Both the position numbers and the translations under genes were made by a program. Shown piece by piece: positions 24,350 to 33,650 of a stretch of 64,000 nt of DNA. The notes under the pieces are model-generated. The model saw nothing but the letters and a program-made list of their open reading frames with translations, searched no databases and had not been told where the DNA came from. Position 1 is the stretch's first letter, and the number at the start of each line of letters is the position of its first letter. Source of the stretch: Qipengyuania vesicularis (GTDB lineage: Bacteria > Pseudomonadota > Alphaproteobacteria > Sphingomonadales > Sphingomonadaceae); NCBI RefSeq assembly GCF_019711415.1, contig NZ_JAIGNJ010000003.1, positions 434,001 to 498,000 on the forward strand, written 5' to 3'.

Positions 24350-25625
24350 GAATATCCTTTTGCTCGGCAGCGGCGGGCGCGAACATGCTCTGGCATGGAA
24401 ACTGGCGCAATCGCCGCTGTGCGACAAGCTGTGGGCGAGCCCGGGAAATCCCGGAATGGAGGAATGCGCCGAGACTATCGCGCTCGATAGCAGCGATCAC
24501 GGCGCGATCACGGCCTTCTGTGCCGCCAATGCCATCGGTCTCGTGGTGATCGGGCCCGAGGTGCCGCTCGTCGAAGGGCTGGCCGATTCCTTGCGCGCCG
24601 CGGGTATCCGCGTGTTCGGTCCGTCGAAAGCCGCCGCACAGCTGGAGGGCAGCAAGGCCTTCACCAAGGAACTGTGCGAACGCGCCAATATCCCGACTGC
24701 CAAGTTCATCCGCTGCACCTCGCTCGAGGCGGCATGGGGCGCGCTCAAGAAATTCGACGCACCCTTCGTGCTCAAGGCCGATGGGCTGGCCGCAGGCAAG
24801 GGCGTGGTCATTGCCGAAACCCGCGAGGACGCGCAGGAGGCGTTGTCCGAAATGTTCGACGGCAAGTTCGGCAGCGCGGGCAGCGAAGTCGTGATCGAGC
24901 AATTCCTCAAGGGCGAGGAGGCGAGCTTCTTCGCATTGGCCGATGGCGAGTCCATCGTCCCGCTCGCCAGCGCGCAGGATCACAAGCGCGTGGGCGATGG
25001 CGACGAGGGGCCGAACACCGGCGGTATGGGCGCCTATTCGCCCGCTCCGGTGCTTACCGACGCCCTGCGCGAGCAGGCCATGCGCGAAATCATCGAGCCC
25101 ACGGTGCGCACCATGCGCGCAGAAGGCATGCCCTATTCCGGCGTGCTCTACGCCGGGCTCATGCTGACCAAGACCGGGCCGCAGCTGATCGAATACAACG
25201 TACGCTTCGGCGATCCCGAATGCCAGGTGCTGATGATGCGGCTTGAAAGCGACCTCGTAGAACTTATGCTGGCATGCGCCGAGGGGCGTCTGGGCGAGAT
25301 CGAGACGCCGAAAATGTCGGACGACTTCGCACTTACCGTGGTGATGGCGGCAGAGGGCTATCCGGGCACGCCCAAGAAGGGCGGAACGATCGACCTTGGC
25401 GAGGCCGAGGCAAATGGTGCCAAGGTCTTCCACGCGGGCACGAAGCGCGATGGCGACCGGCTCGTCGCCAATGGCGGCCGCGTCCTCAACGTGACAGCCA
25501 AGGGCTCAAGCGCGACAGAGGCCAAGACCAATGCCTATGCCGCCGTCGACGCAATCGACTTCGCAGACGGCTTCTGCCGCCGCGACATTGGCCAGCGCGA
25601 GGTGAGACGAGAGCGGCACGGGTGA
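24348..25625 (+). CDS. purD: Phosphoribosylamine-glycine ligase (GARS)
   Basis: 425 residues, standard length. N-terminus '[19 protein letters not shown]' fixes the start. ATP-grasp features '[13 protein letters not shown]', '[18 protein letters not shown]' and '[13 protein letters not shown]' are complete. It joins glycine to phosphoribosylamine in purine synthesis. No room is left for an upstream promoter outside xseA; purD transcription must begin inside the xseA 5' region. Confidence 0.97.
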   Translation: MNILLLGSGGREHALAWKLAQSPLCDKLWASPGNPGMEECAETIALDSSDHGAITAFCAANAIGLVVIGPEVPLVEGLADSLRAAGIRVFGPSKAAAQLEGSKAFTKELCERANIPTAKFIRCTSLEAAWGALKKFDAPFVLKADGLAAGKGVVIAETREDAQEALSEMFDGKFGSAGSEVVIEQFLKGEEASFFALADGESIVPLASAQDHKRVGDGDEGPNTGGMGAYSPAPVLTDALREQAMREIIEPTVRTMRAEGMPYSGVLYAGLMLTKTGPQLIEYNVRFGDPECQVLMMRLESDLVELMLACAEGRLGEIETPKMSDDFALTVVMAAEGYPGTPKKGGTIDLGEAEANGAKVFHAGTKRDGDRLVANGGRVLNVTAKGSSATEAKTNAYAAVDAIDFADGFCRRDIGQREVRRERHG

Positions 25626-25801
25626 TGCAAGAAACCTGCCGCTGTTGTCCGTTTGCAGGCTGAACCAGGTCTAGCCGTTACGACAGAAAGTGGGGTGGAA
25701 AGCGGACACCAGTCCTAATTTGCGTTGGTTGCGATACATCACCGGCGTCGCATGGACAGCCCGCGGTGCAGTCGATGCGACGCCGAAGCCCGGAATATCT
25801 G

Positions 25802-26191
25802 TCACTTGGCCGACTTGCTTCCGGCCGAGACCATCACAGCGAGCCGGGATTGGGCGGCTTTGCTCATCGCTAGCCGTGCAGTGGCATCTGCAATTTGCCG
25901 GTCAGCCTCGTCCCACGCATTCTCGCGGCATTCCCTGTGATCCGGATAGATCTTGATCGGACCCTGGATGCGTGCGGGGCAGGCCCAGTTGACGGCCACT
26001 GCGACGCGGCTCCTCAGGCGCTCCATGTCCTGTGCCTGTGAGATGTCGAGATCGTTGAAATCGACGATCCTGACCCGCGCATCAGGGGATGCCTCGACAA
26101 GCAAGTCCGGAGTGTCCTGAGCCTGCAGCGGTGCTGCAATCGCAAGGGCAGCGAAACCGATGGCGATGGCTCCGATACGATTCTTGGTCAT
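25802..26191 (-). CDS. UrcA family protein
   Basis: 129 residues: signal peptide to about residue 25 ('APLQAQ'), then the UrcA pattern 'RVRIVDFNDLDISQAQDMERLRSRVAVAVNWAC' followed by 'ECRENAW...ADRQIADA'. Two conserved cysteines, probably disulfide-linked. UrcA proteins are periplasmic and of unknown function. Divergent from the CadC-like regulator across a 385-bp spacer. Confidence 0.85.
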   Translation of the reverse strand: MTKNRIGAIAIGFAALAIAAPLQAQDTPDLLVEASPDARVRIVDFNDLDISQAQDMERLRSRVAVAVNWACPARIQGPIKIYPDHRECRENAWDEADRQIADATARLAMSKAAQSRLAVMVSAGSKSAK

Positions 26192-26576
26192 TTGATTATC
26201 CTTTCCTCATGCGTTTTCGGTCGCGGTGGGGAACAGGAAGATGCAGCCCGTACTGTGGGATGTGCCCTCCGCGATCACTCAAAGTGCTCTTCATCCAGAG
26301 GGCTCGGGATTTCCGATTGCCCTTTGGTTAGACCTTTTTGCGCCAGGGCGGGAAATGGTGCCTTGGTGGTTGCATGAGGATTGCGTGAAACTTCGCTGAA
26401 ACCTGTTGTTTTCCTTAAAAGGAATCGGCGCAAGCAAAGAAAAACAGATACTTACGGCTCTACCGGAAGTTCGACAGACGGTCCTACCAAAATTGGCAAT
26501 TCGCGCCGGTTTGTGACAAGATCGCAAGACCGACTGATGGCAACAGCTTTTCTTAAGGTCGGGGAAAGGGGCCGGT
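26192..26576. other. 385-bp divergent intergenic region (UrcA / CadC-like regulator)
   Basis: No coding frame I can support. The stretch 26390-26560 is AT-richer than the surroundings with A- and T-runs, as expected for promoters. GGGGAAAGGGG at 26561-26571 is the ribosome site of the GTG at 26577. I see no convincing palindrome or small RNA. Confidence 0.6.
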
Positions 26577-28523
26577 GTGGAAGAGTTTCGCATCGGGTCG
26601 CATATCTTGCAGCCGCATCGCCAACTCCTGCTGGATGGCGAGCATGTACACCTCGGCCCGCGCGCCCTGTCGATCCTGACCATCCTCGCAGAAGCTGGCG
26701 GTGAGATCGTCACCAAGGACGAACTGATGGAAGCCGTCTGGCACGACGTCACCGTCGAGGAGAACGCGTTGCAGGTCCATGTCACCGCAGTCCGCAAGGC
26801 GCTGGGAGATGATGCCGGTCTGCTCCACACTCTGCGAGGTATCGGATACCAGCTTGATGCAGCCGAAGCGCTCGAATTTCCGCGCGGCGCGGGCTCGGCA
26901 GGTGCAGGTGAGCCGGAACCGCCCGCTGCCGATCAGGATGTCGGGTCCATCCGTCGAAAGACCGGTCCTTCCTCGTTGGCCATCACCAGCCTCGGGATAT
27001 TGGTCGTGATCGCGGTGATCGCGACCGTAGCCCTATTCGGATCGACTAACAGCCCGACCCAGCAAGCACCCACATCGCTTGCGGTTCTTCCTTTCAACGT
27101 AAGCGGAGACGAGGAATGGCGGGAGCGCGGAGATGCCTTTACCGCTTCGATCTCCAGCAACCTTGCCCGCGTCCCGGGTATCGACCTCGCCCCCAGCGCT
27201 GCAATCGACGCCTTGGACGGCCGGAACCTCTCGCCGCAGGAGATCGGCCAGCGACTGGGTGTCGATCACTTTATCGAGGGTGATGTTCTGGCATCGAACA
27301 ATCGCCTGGTAAGCCAGGTCAAGCTGGTCGAAGCTCGCTCCGGACGAGCAGTCTGGTCGCGGGAGATTGCGGGGTCGCCATCCCATCCTGACGAGTTCGA
27401 AGCACTGCTCCTGACCCGGCTTTCCGGCACGATCCTCGCCTTGCGCCGTATGGCCAGTGGCGAGGTCCACATTCCGGATGATCTCGACCCGCGGGCCCAA
27501 GAGGCTTATCTCGATGGCCTGTCCTTTCTGACCGCACGCGATTCATCGGACTGGCAGCACGCATTGCGACAAATGCAGCTTGCTACGTCGATCGAACCTG
27601 ACTTTGCCGCTGCTCATGCAGTGGCGGCCTACGTCCTCGCGATCGGGACCAACAGCACCTTCTTCACACTCTCGCGAGATGAATACATTGGTCTCTACCA
27701 AGAACACAAAGATAAGGCACTCGCGCTCGACCCTGAAAGCTTCGAGGTCGAAATCGCTGAAGGCATCTTCCAGCTCAACACACATGGAGATATCGGCGGG
27801 GCGCTCGCGACTGCGCAAAAACTACTTGAGCAAAATCCCGATGATCCCCGTGTCGCCGCCTTTATGAGATCCGCGCTCCAGCTGGCTGGCCGCCCGAGGG
27901 AGGCCGCGATGCATGTTGAACGCGCCATGGCGGCAGATCCCTTCAACCGGATTCTTAAGCGGTTTCACCGATACTCTCTGCACGGGGCCGGCGACTATCC
28001 AGCGGTCCGGCGTAGCGTAGTGGAATGCCGGATTGATTGCTGGTTCGCCGCATTTCAATGGTGGGGTGCATTGCTCCAGCATGGGACCCCGTATGACTTT
28101 AGAATGGATATCGGCACCATCGCCGAAATGGTCGAGGATGAGCGCGCTTTCTATTCGGGAGACCTGGGGCCATCGCGATCGATAATCATGCACACCGAAT
28201 TCATTTTCCTCGGGGAGAAAGGCACGGTGGAATGGGATGCGGAGGGACAAAATGATGGCTTGATGCCGCCCAGCGACTGGTTTTTGATCCTACTCCTTTA
28301 CGGATATGTCGACGAGGCATTCGGGCTCGTTGAGAATTTCGATTTCAGTCGTCAGGGCATCCACATCGTGATACCCCTCTTGGTTGGAGGGCGGCTAACC
28401 GCCTCCGACGAGATCCGCGCCGACCCGCGCTACATGGCGATGTTCGAAGAGCCTCATATCAAGGCTCTGGTCGATTACCGGAGGGAACAAGGTGTGACCG
28501 ACGGTTTACCAATCACCCGGTGA
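26577..28523 (+). CDS. CadC-like membrane-anchored winged-helix regulator with TPR-type sensor domain
   Basis: 648 residues from GTG 26577. Residues 1-95 form an OmpR/CadC winged-helix DNA-binding domain ('LGPRALSILTILAEAGGEIVTKDELMEAVW', 'LHTLRGIGYQL'). A Pro/Gly-rich linker leads to one transmembrane helix (about 133-155), then a periplasmic part: a TolB-like region ('LAVLPFNVSGD...GQRLGVDHFIEG') and helical repeats. Such proteins bind DNA from the membrane in response to outside signals. No receiver domain. The divergent UrcA gene is a possible target. The last third uses somewhat more AT-rich codons. Confidence 0.88.
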   Translation: MEEFRIGSHILQPHRQLLLDGEHVHLGPRALSILTILAEAGGEIVTKDELMEAVWHDVTVEENALQVHVTAVRKALGDDAGLLHTLRGIGYQLDAAEALEFPRGAGSAGAGEPEPPAADQDVGSIRRKTGPSSLAITSLGILVVIAVIATVALFGSTNSPTQQAPTSLAVLPFNVSGDEEWRERGDAFTASISSNLARVPGIDLAPSAAIDALDGRNLSPQEIGQRLGVDHFIEGDVLASNNRLVSQVKLVEARSGRAVWSREIAGSPSHPDEFEALLLTRLSGTILALRRMASGEVHIPDDLDPRAQEAYLDGLSFLTARDSSDWQHALRQMQLATSIEPDFAAAHAVAAYVLAIGTNSTFFTLSRDEYIGLYQEHKDKALALDPESFEVEIAEGIFQLNTHGDIGGALATAQKLLEQNPDDPRVAAFMRSALQLAGRPREAAMHVERAMAADPFNRILKRFHRYSLHGAGDYPAVRRSVVECRIDCWFAAFQWWGALLQHGTPYDFRMDIGTIAEMVEDERAFYSGDLGPSRSIIMHTEFIFLGEKGTVEWDAEGQNDGLMPPSDWFLILLLYGYVDEAFGLVENFDFSRQGIHIVIPLLVGGRLTASDEIRADPRYMAMFEEPHIKALVDYRREQGVTDGLPITR

Positions 28524-28525
28524 CT

Positions 28526-28561
28526 GGGAGGGTCCGAGAAACGGCGCCTAAGGACCCTCTC
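28526..28561. terminator. Hairpin between convergent genes
   Basis: GAGGGTCC (28528-28535) pairs with GGACCCTC (28552-28559), extended by G-T and G-C outside. There is no T-run on either side, so it is probably a weak or factor-assisted terminator shared by the regulator gene and the acyl-CoA dehydrogenase gene. Confidence 0.5.
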
Positions 28562-28571
28562 CGCCTCTCGA

Positions 28572-29702
28572 TCAAGCCAGCGAAATGTGCCGCTTCAGGT
28601 GGTGGTCCACGCTGCCGAATTCGCTTTCGAAGATCGTCAGGCGCTTGAAGTAGTGGCCGATGGCATATTCGTCGGTCACGCCGTTGCCGCCGTGGATCTG
28701 TACCGCTTCCTGACCGACGAAACGCGCCGACTGGCCTACGCCGACCTTGGCCGATGAGGCGGCACGTTTGCGCTCCTTTTCGCCCGCATCGAGCTTGAGC
28801 GTGGCGAGATAGGTCAGCGAGACGGCGGTCTCGTAGGCGGTGTACATGTCGACCATGCGGTGCTGGAGCACCTGGAACTTGCCGATCGGCACGCCGAACT
28901 GCTTGCGCTGCTTCGAGTACTCGAGCGTCATGGCGTGGGCGACCTTCATCGCCCCGCAGGCCTCGGCGCACTGGGCGGCGATGGCCTCGTCGGCGACCTG
29001 CTCGATCAGCGGCAGGGCTGCGCCTTCCTCGCCGATCAGCGCGTCGGCGGGGACCGAGACCTTCTCGAAATAGATTTCCGAAGCGCGGCGACCGTCGACG
29101 GTCTCGTAATCGCGCGTGACAATGCCGTCGGCGCTCTTGTCAACGATGAAGACGCTCACGCCCTCGGCATCGCGGCGGTCACCACCGGTGCGCGCGGTGA
29201 CGACGAGGTGGCTCGCCCAGGGCGCGCCGATAACGACCGCCTTGTGGCCATTGAGGACATAGCTGTCGCCGTCCTTCTTCGCCGTGGTTTCGAGGTCGGC
29301 GTAATTGTAGCGCCCGCGCGGTTCGGCATAGGCGAAGGCGAAGACGCGGCTACCGTCGGTGATGGCCGAGAGGTGTTCCTCGCGCTGGGCTTCGCTGCCG
29401 GCGTGCTTCAGGAAGCCGCCTGCGCAGACGACGGTGGGGACGAAGGGTTCGACCACAAGGCCTTTGCCGAATTCCTCCATCACGATCATCGCATCGACCG
29501 CGCCGCCGCCGAAGCCGCCGACTTCCTCGCTGAAGGGCATGCCGAGGATGCCGAGCTCGGCCAGCTGCGCCCAGATTTCGGGGCGCCATCCGGCATCGCT
29601 CGCGATCGCCGCGCGGCGGGTTTCCCAGTCGTATTGTTCTCTGACAAGGCGCGAAAGTCCGTCGCGCACCATGTCCTGTTCTTCGGTGAAGTTGAAATCC
29701 AC
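28572..29702 (-). CDS. Acyl-CoA dehydrogenase (short subunit)
   Basis: 376 residues, three-domain ACAD: helical N-domain ('MDFNFTEEQDMVRDGLSRLVREQ'), middle beta-domain ('FAYAEPRGRYNY'), helical C-domain. The usual catalytic Glu region reads 'LTIFESEFGS' in place of the typical 'YEGTSEIQ'. FAD-dependent alpha,beta-dehydrogenation of an acyl-CoA; chain specificity unknown. It lies 27 bp downstream of another ACAD gene, an arrangement seen where two different ACAD chains form one heterotetramer. Confidence 0.9.
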   Translation of the reverse strand: MDFNFTEEQDMVRDGLSRLVREQYDWETRRAAIASDAGWRPEIWAQLAELGILGMPFSEEVGGFGGGAVDAMIVMEEFGKGLVVEPFVPTVVCAGGFLKHAGSEAQREEHLSAITDGSRVFAFAYAEPRGRYNYADLETTAKKDGDSYVLNGHKAVVIGAPWASHLVVTARTGGDRRDAEGVSVFIVDKSADGIVTRDYETVDGRRASEIYFEKVSVPADALIGEEGAALPLIEQVADEAIAAQCAEACGAMKVAHAMTLEYSKQRKQFGVPIGKFQVLQHRMVDMYTAYETAVSLTYLATLKLDAGEKERKRAASSAKVGVGQSARFVGQEAVQIHGGNGVTDEYAIGHYFKRLTIFESEFGSVDHHLKRHISLA

Positions 29703-29729
29703 GGGTCTCTCTCCGCTAGAACTCTGGCC

Positions 29730-30929
29730 TTAGAGGCCGAGGATCATTTTCGTGATGATGTTGCGCTGGATCTCGTTCGATCCGCCGTAGATCGAAGTCT
29801 TGCGCATGTTGAAATAGGTCGCGGCAGAGTGGTGCGCGTAGTCCGGCCCGATCGGATATTCGTTCGAGCCCGCATCATTCGCGATGCTGCCGTAATAGGG
29901 CGCGGAATAGCTGCCGACCGCTTCCAGGGTGAGTTCGGTCAGCCGCTGCTGGATCTCGGTGCCCTTGATCTTGAGGATCGAGCTTTCCGGCCCCGGGCCC
30001 TTGCCGGCCTGCTCACCGGCGAGCGTGCGCAGTTCGGTGATCTCGAGCGCGGCAAGGTCGATTTCCAGCTGGCTCACCTTGCGGGCGAATTCGAAGTCCT
30101 CGATAAGCGGCTCGCCGTCGATCGTCTCGTTCGCGGCGATCTCGCGGAGCTTCTCGACGCCGCGCTTGGAGCGGGCGACACCCGCGATGCCGCTGCGTTC
30201 GTGGGCGAGCAGGAACTTGGCGTAGGTCCAGCCCTTGTTCTCTTCGCCGACGAGGTTCTCGACCGGAACGCGCACGTCGGTCAGCCAGGTCTCGTTGACC
30301 TCGTGGCCGCCGTCGAGAAGCTTAATCGGCTTCACTTCGACACCGGGCGATTTCATGTCGACGAGGATGAAGCTGATGCCTTCCTGCGGCTTGGCAGCAT
30401 CGGTGTCGGTTCGGCAAAGGAAGAAGCCCCAGTCGGCATATTGCGCCAGCGTGGTCCAGGTCTTCTGGCCATTGATCACATAATGGTCGCCGTCGCGGAC
30501 CGCGGTGGTTTTGAGCGAGGCGAGGTCCGAGCCAGCGCCCGGCTCGGAGTAGCCCTGGCACCACCACACGTCGCCGCTGCGGATGCCGGGCAGGTGCTTG
30601 GCCTTCTGCTCTTCATTGCCGAAAGTGTAGATGACGGGGCCGACCATGGAGACGCCGAAAGGAAGCGGCATGACCGCGTTCACGCGGGCGTTCTCTTCCG
30701 ACCAGATGTAGCGCTGCGTGGGCGTCCAGCCGGTGCCGCCATATTGTTCGGGCCATGCGGGGACCGACCAGCCCTTTTCGCCGAGGATCTTGTGCCAGGC
30801 GAGGAAGTCTTCACGCGAGAGATCTTCGCGCAGGCCGACGTCGCCCAGGTGCTTGGGATAGTTCTCTTCGATGAAGGCGCGAACCTCGTCGCGAAAAGCC
30901 TGCTCTTCGGGGGTGAATTCGAGATTCAT
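29730..30929 (-). CDS. Acyl-CoA dehydrogenase (long subunit)
   Basis: 399 residues, full ACAD fold: 'MNLEFTPEEQAFRDEVRAFIEENYP', FAD-binding 'CQGYSEPGAGSDLASLKTTAVRDGDHYVINGQKTW', and the C-terminal 'IYGGSNEIQRNIITKMILGL' typical of this subgroup. The Glu of the common 'YEG' motif is Gly here; the base may be elsewhere or come from the partner. Upstream gene of the pair with the 376-residue ACAD. Confidence 0.92.
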   Translation of the reverse strand: MNLEFTPEEQAFRDEVRAFIEENYPKHLGDVGLREDLSREDFLAWHKILGEKGWSVPAWPEQYGGTGWTPTQRYIWSEENARVNAVMPLPFGVSMVGPVIYTFGNEEQKAKHLPGIRSGDVWWCQGYSEPGAGSDLASLKTTAVRDGDHYVINGQKTWTTLAQYADWGFFLCRTDTDAAKPQEGISFILVDMKSPGVEVKPIKLLDGGHEVNETWLTDVRVPVENLVGEENKGWTYAKFLLAHERSGIAGVARSKRGVEKLREIAANETIDGEPLIEDFEFARKVSQLEIDLAALEITELRTLAGEQAGKGPGPESSILKIKGTEIQQRLTELTLEAVGSYSAPYYGSIANDAGSNEYPIGPDYAHHSAATYFNMRKTSIYGGSNEIQRNIITKMILGL

Positions 30930-31132
30930 GGGGTCACGCTCCGCTTGTCATCCTCTCGCGCCCGCGATTCCGGGCTTGCTGGCGGATTTTCTTCACCAAG
31001 CGCGGCGGCGGCGCAAGGTTGCAAATCGAAATTCTTCGGGGGGCGAGCTGCCCGCAAGCGCTCTTTCTTCGGGCGCTGCCGCTACGGTAATGCGGGCGGT
31101 GGGGCCTTGAAATGGCGCGCGTCAGGCGCACG

Positions 31133-31163
31133 AAAAAGCCCCACCTTTCGAGCGGGGCTTTCG
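31133..31163 (-). terminator. Intrinsic terminator of the adenosine-kinase gene
   Basis: AAAGCCCC (31135-31142) and GGGGCTTT (31154-31161) form an 8-bp stem. On the minus strand the stem is followed by TTTTT. It lies about 35 bp after the stop of the gene at 31195. Confidence 0.8.
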
Positions 31164-31194
31164 TGATTCCAGGCCAGGAAGGCTCGAATCGGGG

Positions 31195-32190
31195 TCAGCC
31201 GAGCTTTTCTGCGACCAGCGCTTTCAGGTCTTTTTCCGAGCGAGCACCGATGTGGCTGATGATCTCGCCAGCGCAGATCGCGCCCATGCGCAGGCAGGTT
31301 TCGAGGGCCTCGCCGCGGGTGTGGCCGGTCAGGAAGCCGGCGGCAAATAGGTCGCCTGCCCCGGTCGTATCGACCACCTTCTCGATCGGTTCGGCGGCGA
31401 CCTGCGCGCGCTCGCCATTCGCTACGGCAATGGCACCCTTGGCGCTGCGGGTGGCGACGAGGACGGGCACCTTGTCCTGCAGAGCGGCGATGCCGGCTTC
31501 GAACTCGCTCTCGCCGGTCAACGTTGCCAGTTCGTGTTCGTTGACGAACAGGATGTCGATCTGGCCTTCCTCGATCAGCGCACGGAAATCGTCGCCGTGG
31601 CGGTCGATCACGAAGCTTTCCGAGGCGGTGAAAGCGACCTTGCGGCCAGCATCGCGGGCAACTTCAATAGCGCGGCGCATGGCGCTGCGCGGTTCTTCCG
31701 GATCCCACAGATAGCCTTCGAGGTAGAGCACTCCGGCGCTGGCAATCAGCTCCTCGTCGAGCGCTGCGGGCGGCAGGAACTGCGAAGCGCCGAGGAAGGT
31801 ATTCATGGTGCGCTCGCCATCGGGCGTGACGAAGATCAGGCAGCGCGCGGTCGGCGGGTCGCCCTCGCGCGGCTGGGTGTCGAAATCGATGCCGACGGCG
31901 CGGATGTCATGCGCGAAGATGTCGCCGAGCTGATCCTTGGCAACCTGGCCGACGAAGGCACATTGCGCGCCCAGGGCTGCCATTCCGGCGAGCGTGTTGG
32001 CCGCCGAGCCTCCCGAGATTTCGGTCGCGCGGCCCATCGCGTCGTAGAGTTCCCTGGCGCGATCGGTATCGACGAGGGTCATGCCGCCCTTGGCAAGGCC
32101 CAGCTCTTCGATCAGCTCGTCTTCGCAGGGGGCCATCACGTCGACGATGGCATTGCCGATCGCGACGACGTCGTAACGGGGGTCGGTCAT
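31195..32190 (-). CDS. PfkB-family kinase, probable adenosine kinase
   Basis: 331 residues. 'ISGGSAANTLAGMAALGAQCAFVGQV' near the N-terminus and 'VDTTGAGDLFAAGFLTG' with the catalytic Asp near the C-terminus are PfkB signatures. The overall sequence ('YDVVAIGNAIVDVMAPCEDELIEELGLAKGGMTLVD') matches the alphaproteobacterial adenosine-kinase-like group that salvages adenosine to AMP. A ribokinase-like specificity cannot be excluded. Confidence 0.88.
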   Translation of the reverse strand: MTDPRYDVVAIGNAIVDVMAPCEDELIEELGLAKGGMTLVDTDRARELYDAMGRATEISGGSAANTLAGMAALGAQCAFVGQVAKDQLGDIFAHDIRAVGIDFDTQPREGDPPTARCLIFVTPDGERTMNTFLGASQFLPPAALDEELIASAGVLYLEGYLWDPEEPRSAMRRAIEVARDAGRKVAFTASESFVIDRHGDDFRALIEEGQIDILFVNEHELATLTGESEFEAGIAALQDKVPVLVATRSAKGAIAVANGERAQVAAEPIEKVVDTTGAGDLFAAGFLTGHTRGEALETCLRMGAICAGEIISHIGARSEKDLKALVAEKLG

Positions 32191-32311
32191 GAAAACTCCG
32201 GTAGAATCTTTGAAATGGGGGAAACTCGTCGGGCGCGGTTAGCGGTTCATCGCGCATAGGCCAAGGGCGGCGTTGACTTGACCGTCGCAGCGCGCAATTC
32301 GAGAACACACG

Positions 32312-33013
32312 ATGATGTCGCTTCCACGCGCCCTTGCCTTGTCTTTCAGCCAGTTGGGCGATCCCGCGATTATCAGGGTTCTGGCCAAGAGCCTGGTGAT
32401 TACGCTAGCGATATTCTTCGCCATCGGCGTCGGCTTCTGGTTTGCCCTCGATGCTCTGGTGGAAGACTGGATCGTGGCCAACCTCCCTGCCGATTACAGC
32501 GATACGGTGGCCGGCATCGTCGCATTTTCGGTTGGCCTGCTGGGCCTTTGGCTGCTGTTTCGTTTCGTCGCGCTCTTCGTCCTGCAATTCTTTGCCGAAG
32601 AGGTGGTCCGCGCCGTCGAGGCCAAGCATTATCCGCGCGAAGCCAGCGCGGCCCGCTCGCTTGGTTTCCGCCAAGAGATGGCCAACGGGCTTCGCTCAAC
32701 GCTTCGGGCGCTGGTAGCGAACCTCATCGCCCTGCCCTTTGCGATTATGCTGCTTGTGACCGGGATCGGCACGGCGCTGCTGTTCTGGGCGGTGAACGCC
32801 TTCCTGCTGGGCCGCGAGCTGCAGGACATGGTCTGGCTTCGCCACCGACAGGACGAGGCGGAGTTGGCGCCCATGGGCGGATCGAATCGCTTCCTTCTAG
32901 GTGGCGCGATTGCTGGGCTGCTGCTGGTGCCCTTCGCCAACCTCCTCGCCCCTGTGCTCGGCGCGGCAAGCGCCACCCACCTGGTGCACCGCGGGAGGGC
33001 CGGGATTGCGTAA
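32312..33013 (+). CDS. EI24/CysZ-like membrane protein
   Basis: 233 residues with four or five hydrophobic segments (about 25-50, 65-95, 130-160, 190-215) and the EI24 pattern 'FLLGRELQDMVWLRH'. CysZ in enterobacteria is a sulfate transporter; here no sulfur-assimilation genes are beside it, so the substrate is open. The following lipoprotein gene starts eight bases before its stop. Confidence 0.85.
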   Translation: MMSLPRALALSFSQLGDPAIIRVLAKSLVITLAIFFAIGVGFWFALDALVEDWIVANLPADYSDTVAGIVAFSVGLLGLWLLFRFVALFVLQFFAEEVVRAVEAKHYPREASAARSLGFRQEMANGLRSTLRALVANLIALPFAIMLLVTGIGTALLFWAVNAFLLGRELQDMVWLRHRQDEAELAPMGGSNRFLLGGAIAGLLLVPFANLLAPVLGAASATHLVHRGRAGIA

Positions 33014-33443
33014 ACTCCTCCCGCTGGCGGCCGTCTCGGCAAGCCTGTCGGCCTGCGTCAGCACGCCGCCCGACTATTTCCCGCAGCAGCGCCCCGCGCC
33101 ATCGGCGAACCGTCCGGCCCCACCGCCACAACAGCCGCCTGTAAGGCCGGCGCCCTCGACGCCTACCTTCATTGCGCCGCAGGTCATGAACCTGCCGGGG
33201 CTGGAGGCCGTCATCGGGCGTAATGCAACCGCGCTCGCCAACATCTTCGGCCTGCCGAGGCTGGAGGTGAAGGAGGGCGATGCGGTCAAACTGCAGTTCT
33301 CGGGCAATGCCTGCGTGCTCGACATCTATCTCTATCCACTTCGGCCCGGCGGAGAGCCGAGCGCGACCCATGTCGAGGCGCGGCGTGCCAGCGATGGGGA
33401 AGATGTCGATCGCGCCGCCTGTGTGCGAGCCCTCAGGCGTTAG
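33006..33443 (+). CDS. Small proline-rich lipoprotein, unknown function
   Basis: 145 residues from TTG 33006, preceded by GGGAGG seven bases upstream; it overlaps the EI24 gene by 8 bp. Lipoprotein signal 'LSAC' near residue 17, a proline-rich stretch (about 20-55), then a compact domain 'LPGLEAVIGRNATALANIFGLPRLEVKEGDAVKLQFSGNACVLDIYL' that resembles the small outer-membrane-linked domains of alphaproteobacterial lipoproteins. Its stop overlaps the stop of the convergent gene (33440-33443). Confidence 0.8.
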   Translation: MRKLLPLAAVSASLSACVSTPPDYFPQQRPAPSANRPAPPPQQPPVRPAPSTPTFIAPQVMNLPGLEAVIGRNATALANIFGLPRLEVKEGDAVKLQFSGNACVLDIYLYPLRPGGEPSATHVEARRASDGEDVDRAACVRALRR

Positions 33444-33643
33444 TCGAATTCGAGGTGCGCTTCCGCACCGCCTTGCTTCGGCAGCGGTCCGTTGGGTGGT
33501 ATGACCGGAACTGCCATGCCCGCCTCGGGAGGCTTGCGGCGCTTGCCCCACCGATCATTGAGGAATGGATCAGATCGCCTACGTTCCCGCGACTCTCGCA
33601 AGAGCTGGCGAACTTCATCAAGGAGCCGGTCGGAGCGATCCAT
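33440..33643 (-). CDS. Small basic protein at the end of the suf operon
   Basis: 67 residues, highly charged: 'MDRSDRLLDEVRQLLRESRERRR' then a Pro-rich tail. No known domain. It starts 7 bp after the sufA stop on the same strand, without a clear ribosome site, and its stop overlaps that of the convergent lipoprotein gene by 4 bp. Probably a real last gene of the operon, but short enough to be doubtful. Confidence 0.5.
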   Translation of the reverse strand: MDRSDRLLDEVRQLLRESRERRRSDPFLNDRWGKRRKPPEAGMAVPVIPPNGPLPKQGGAEAHLEFD

Positions 33644-33650
33644 TCGAAAA

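Noticed and set aside
25626-25801. Spacer after purD examined for a terminator or small gene
   Set aside because: No stable stem with T-run and no supported frame; nothing to annotate.
28860-31166. A 768-codon plus-strand frame opposite the two acyl-CoA dehydrogenases
   Set aside because: Antisense shadow of two well-conserved genes; it continues across the gap between them, which real coding sequence would not mirror, and has no recognisable domain.
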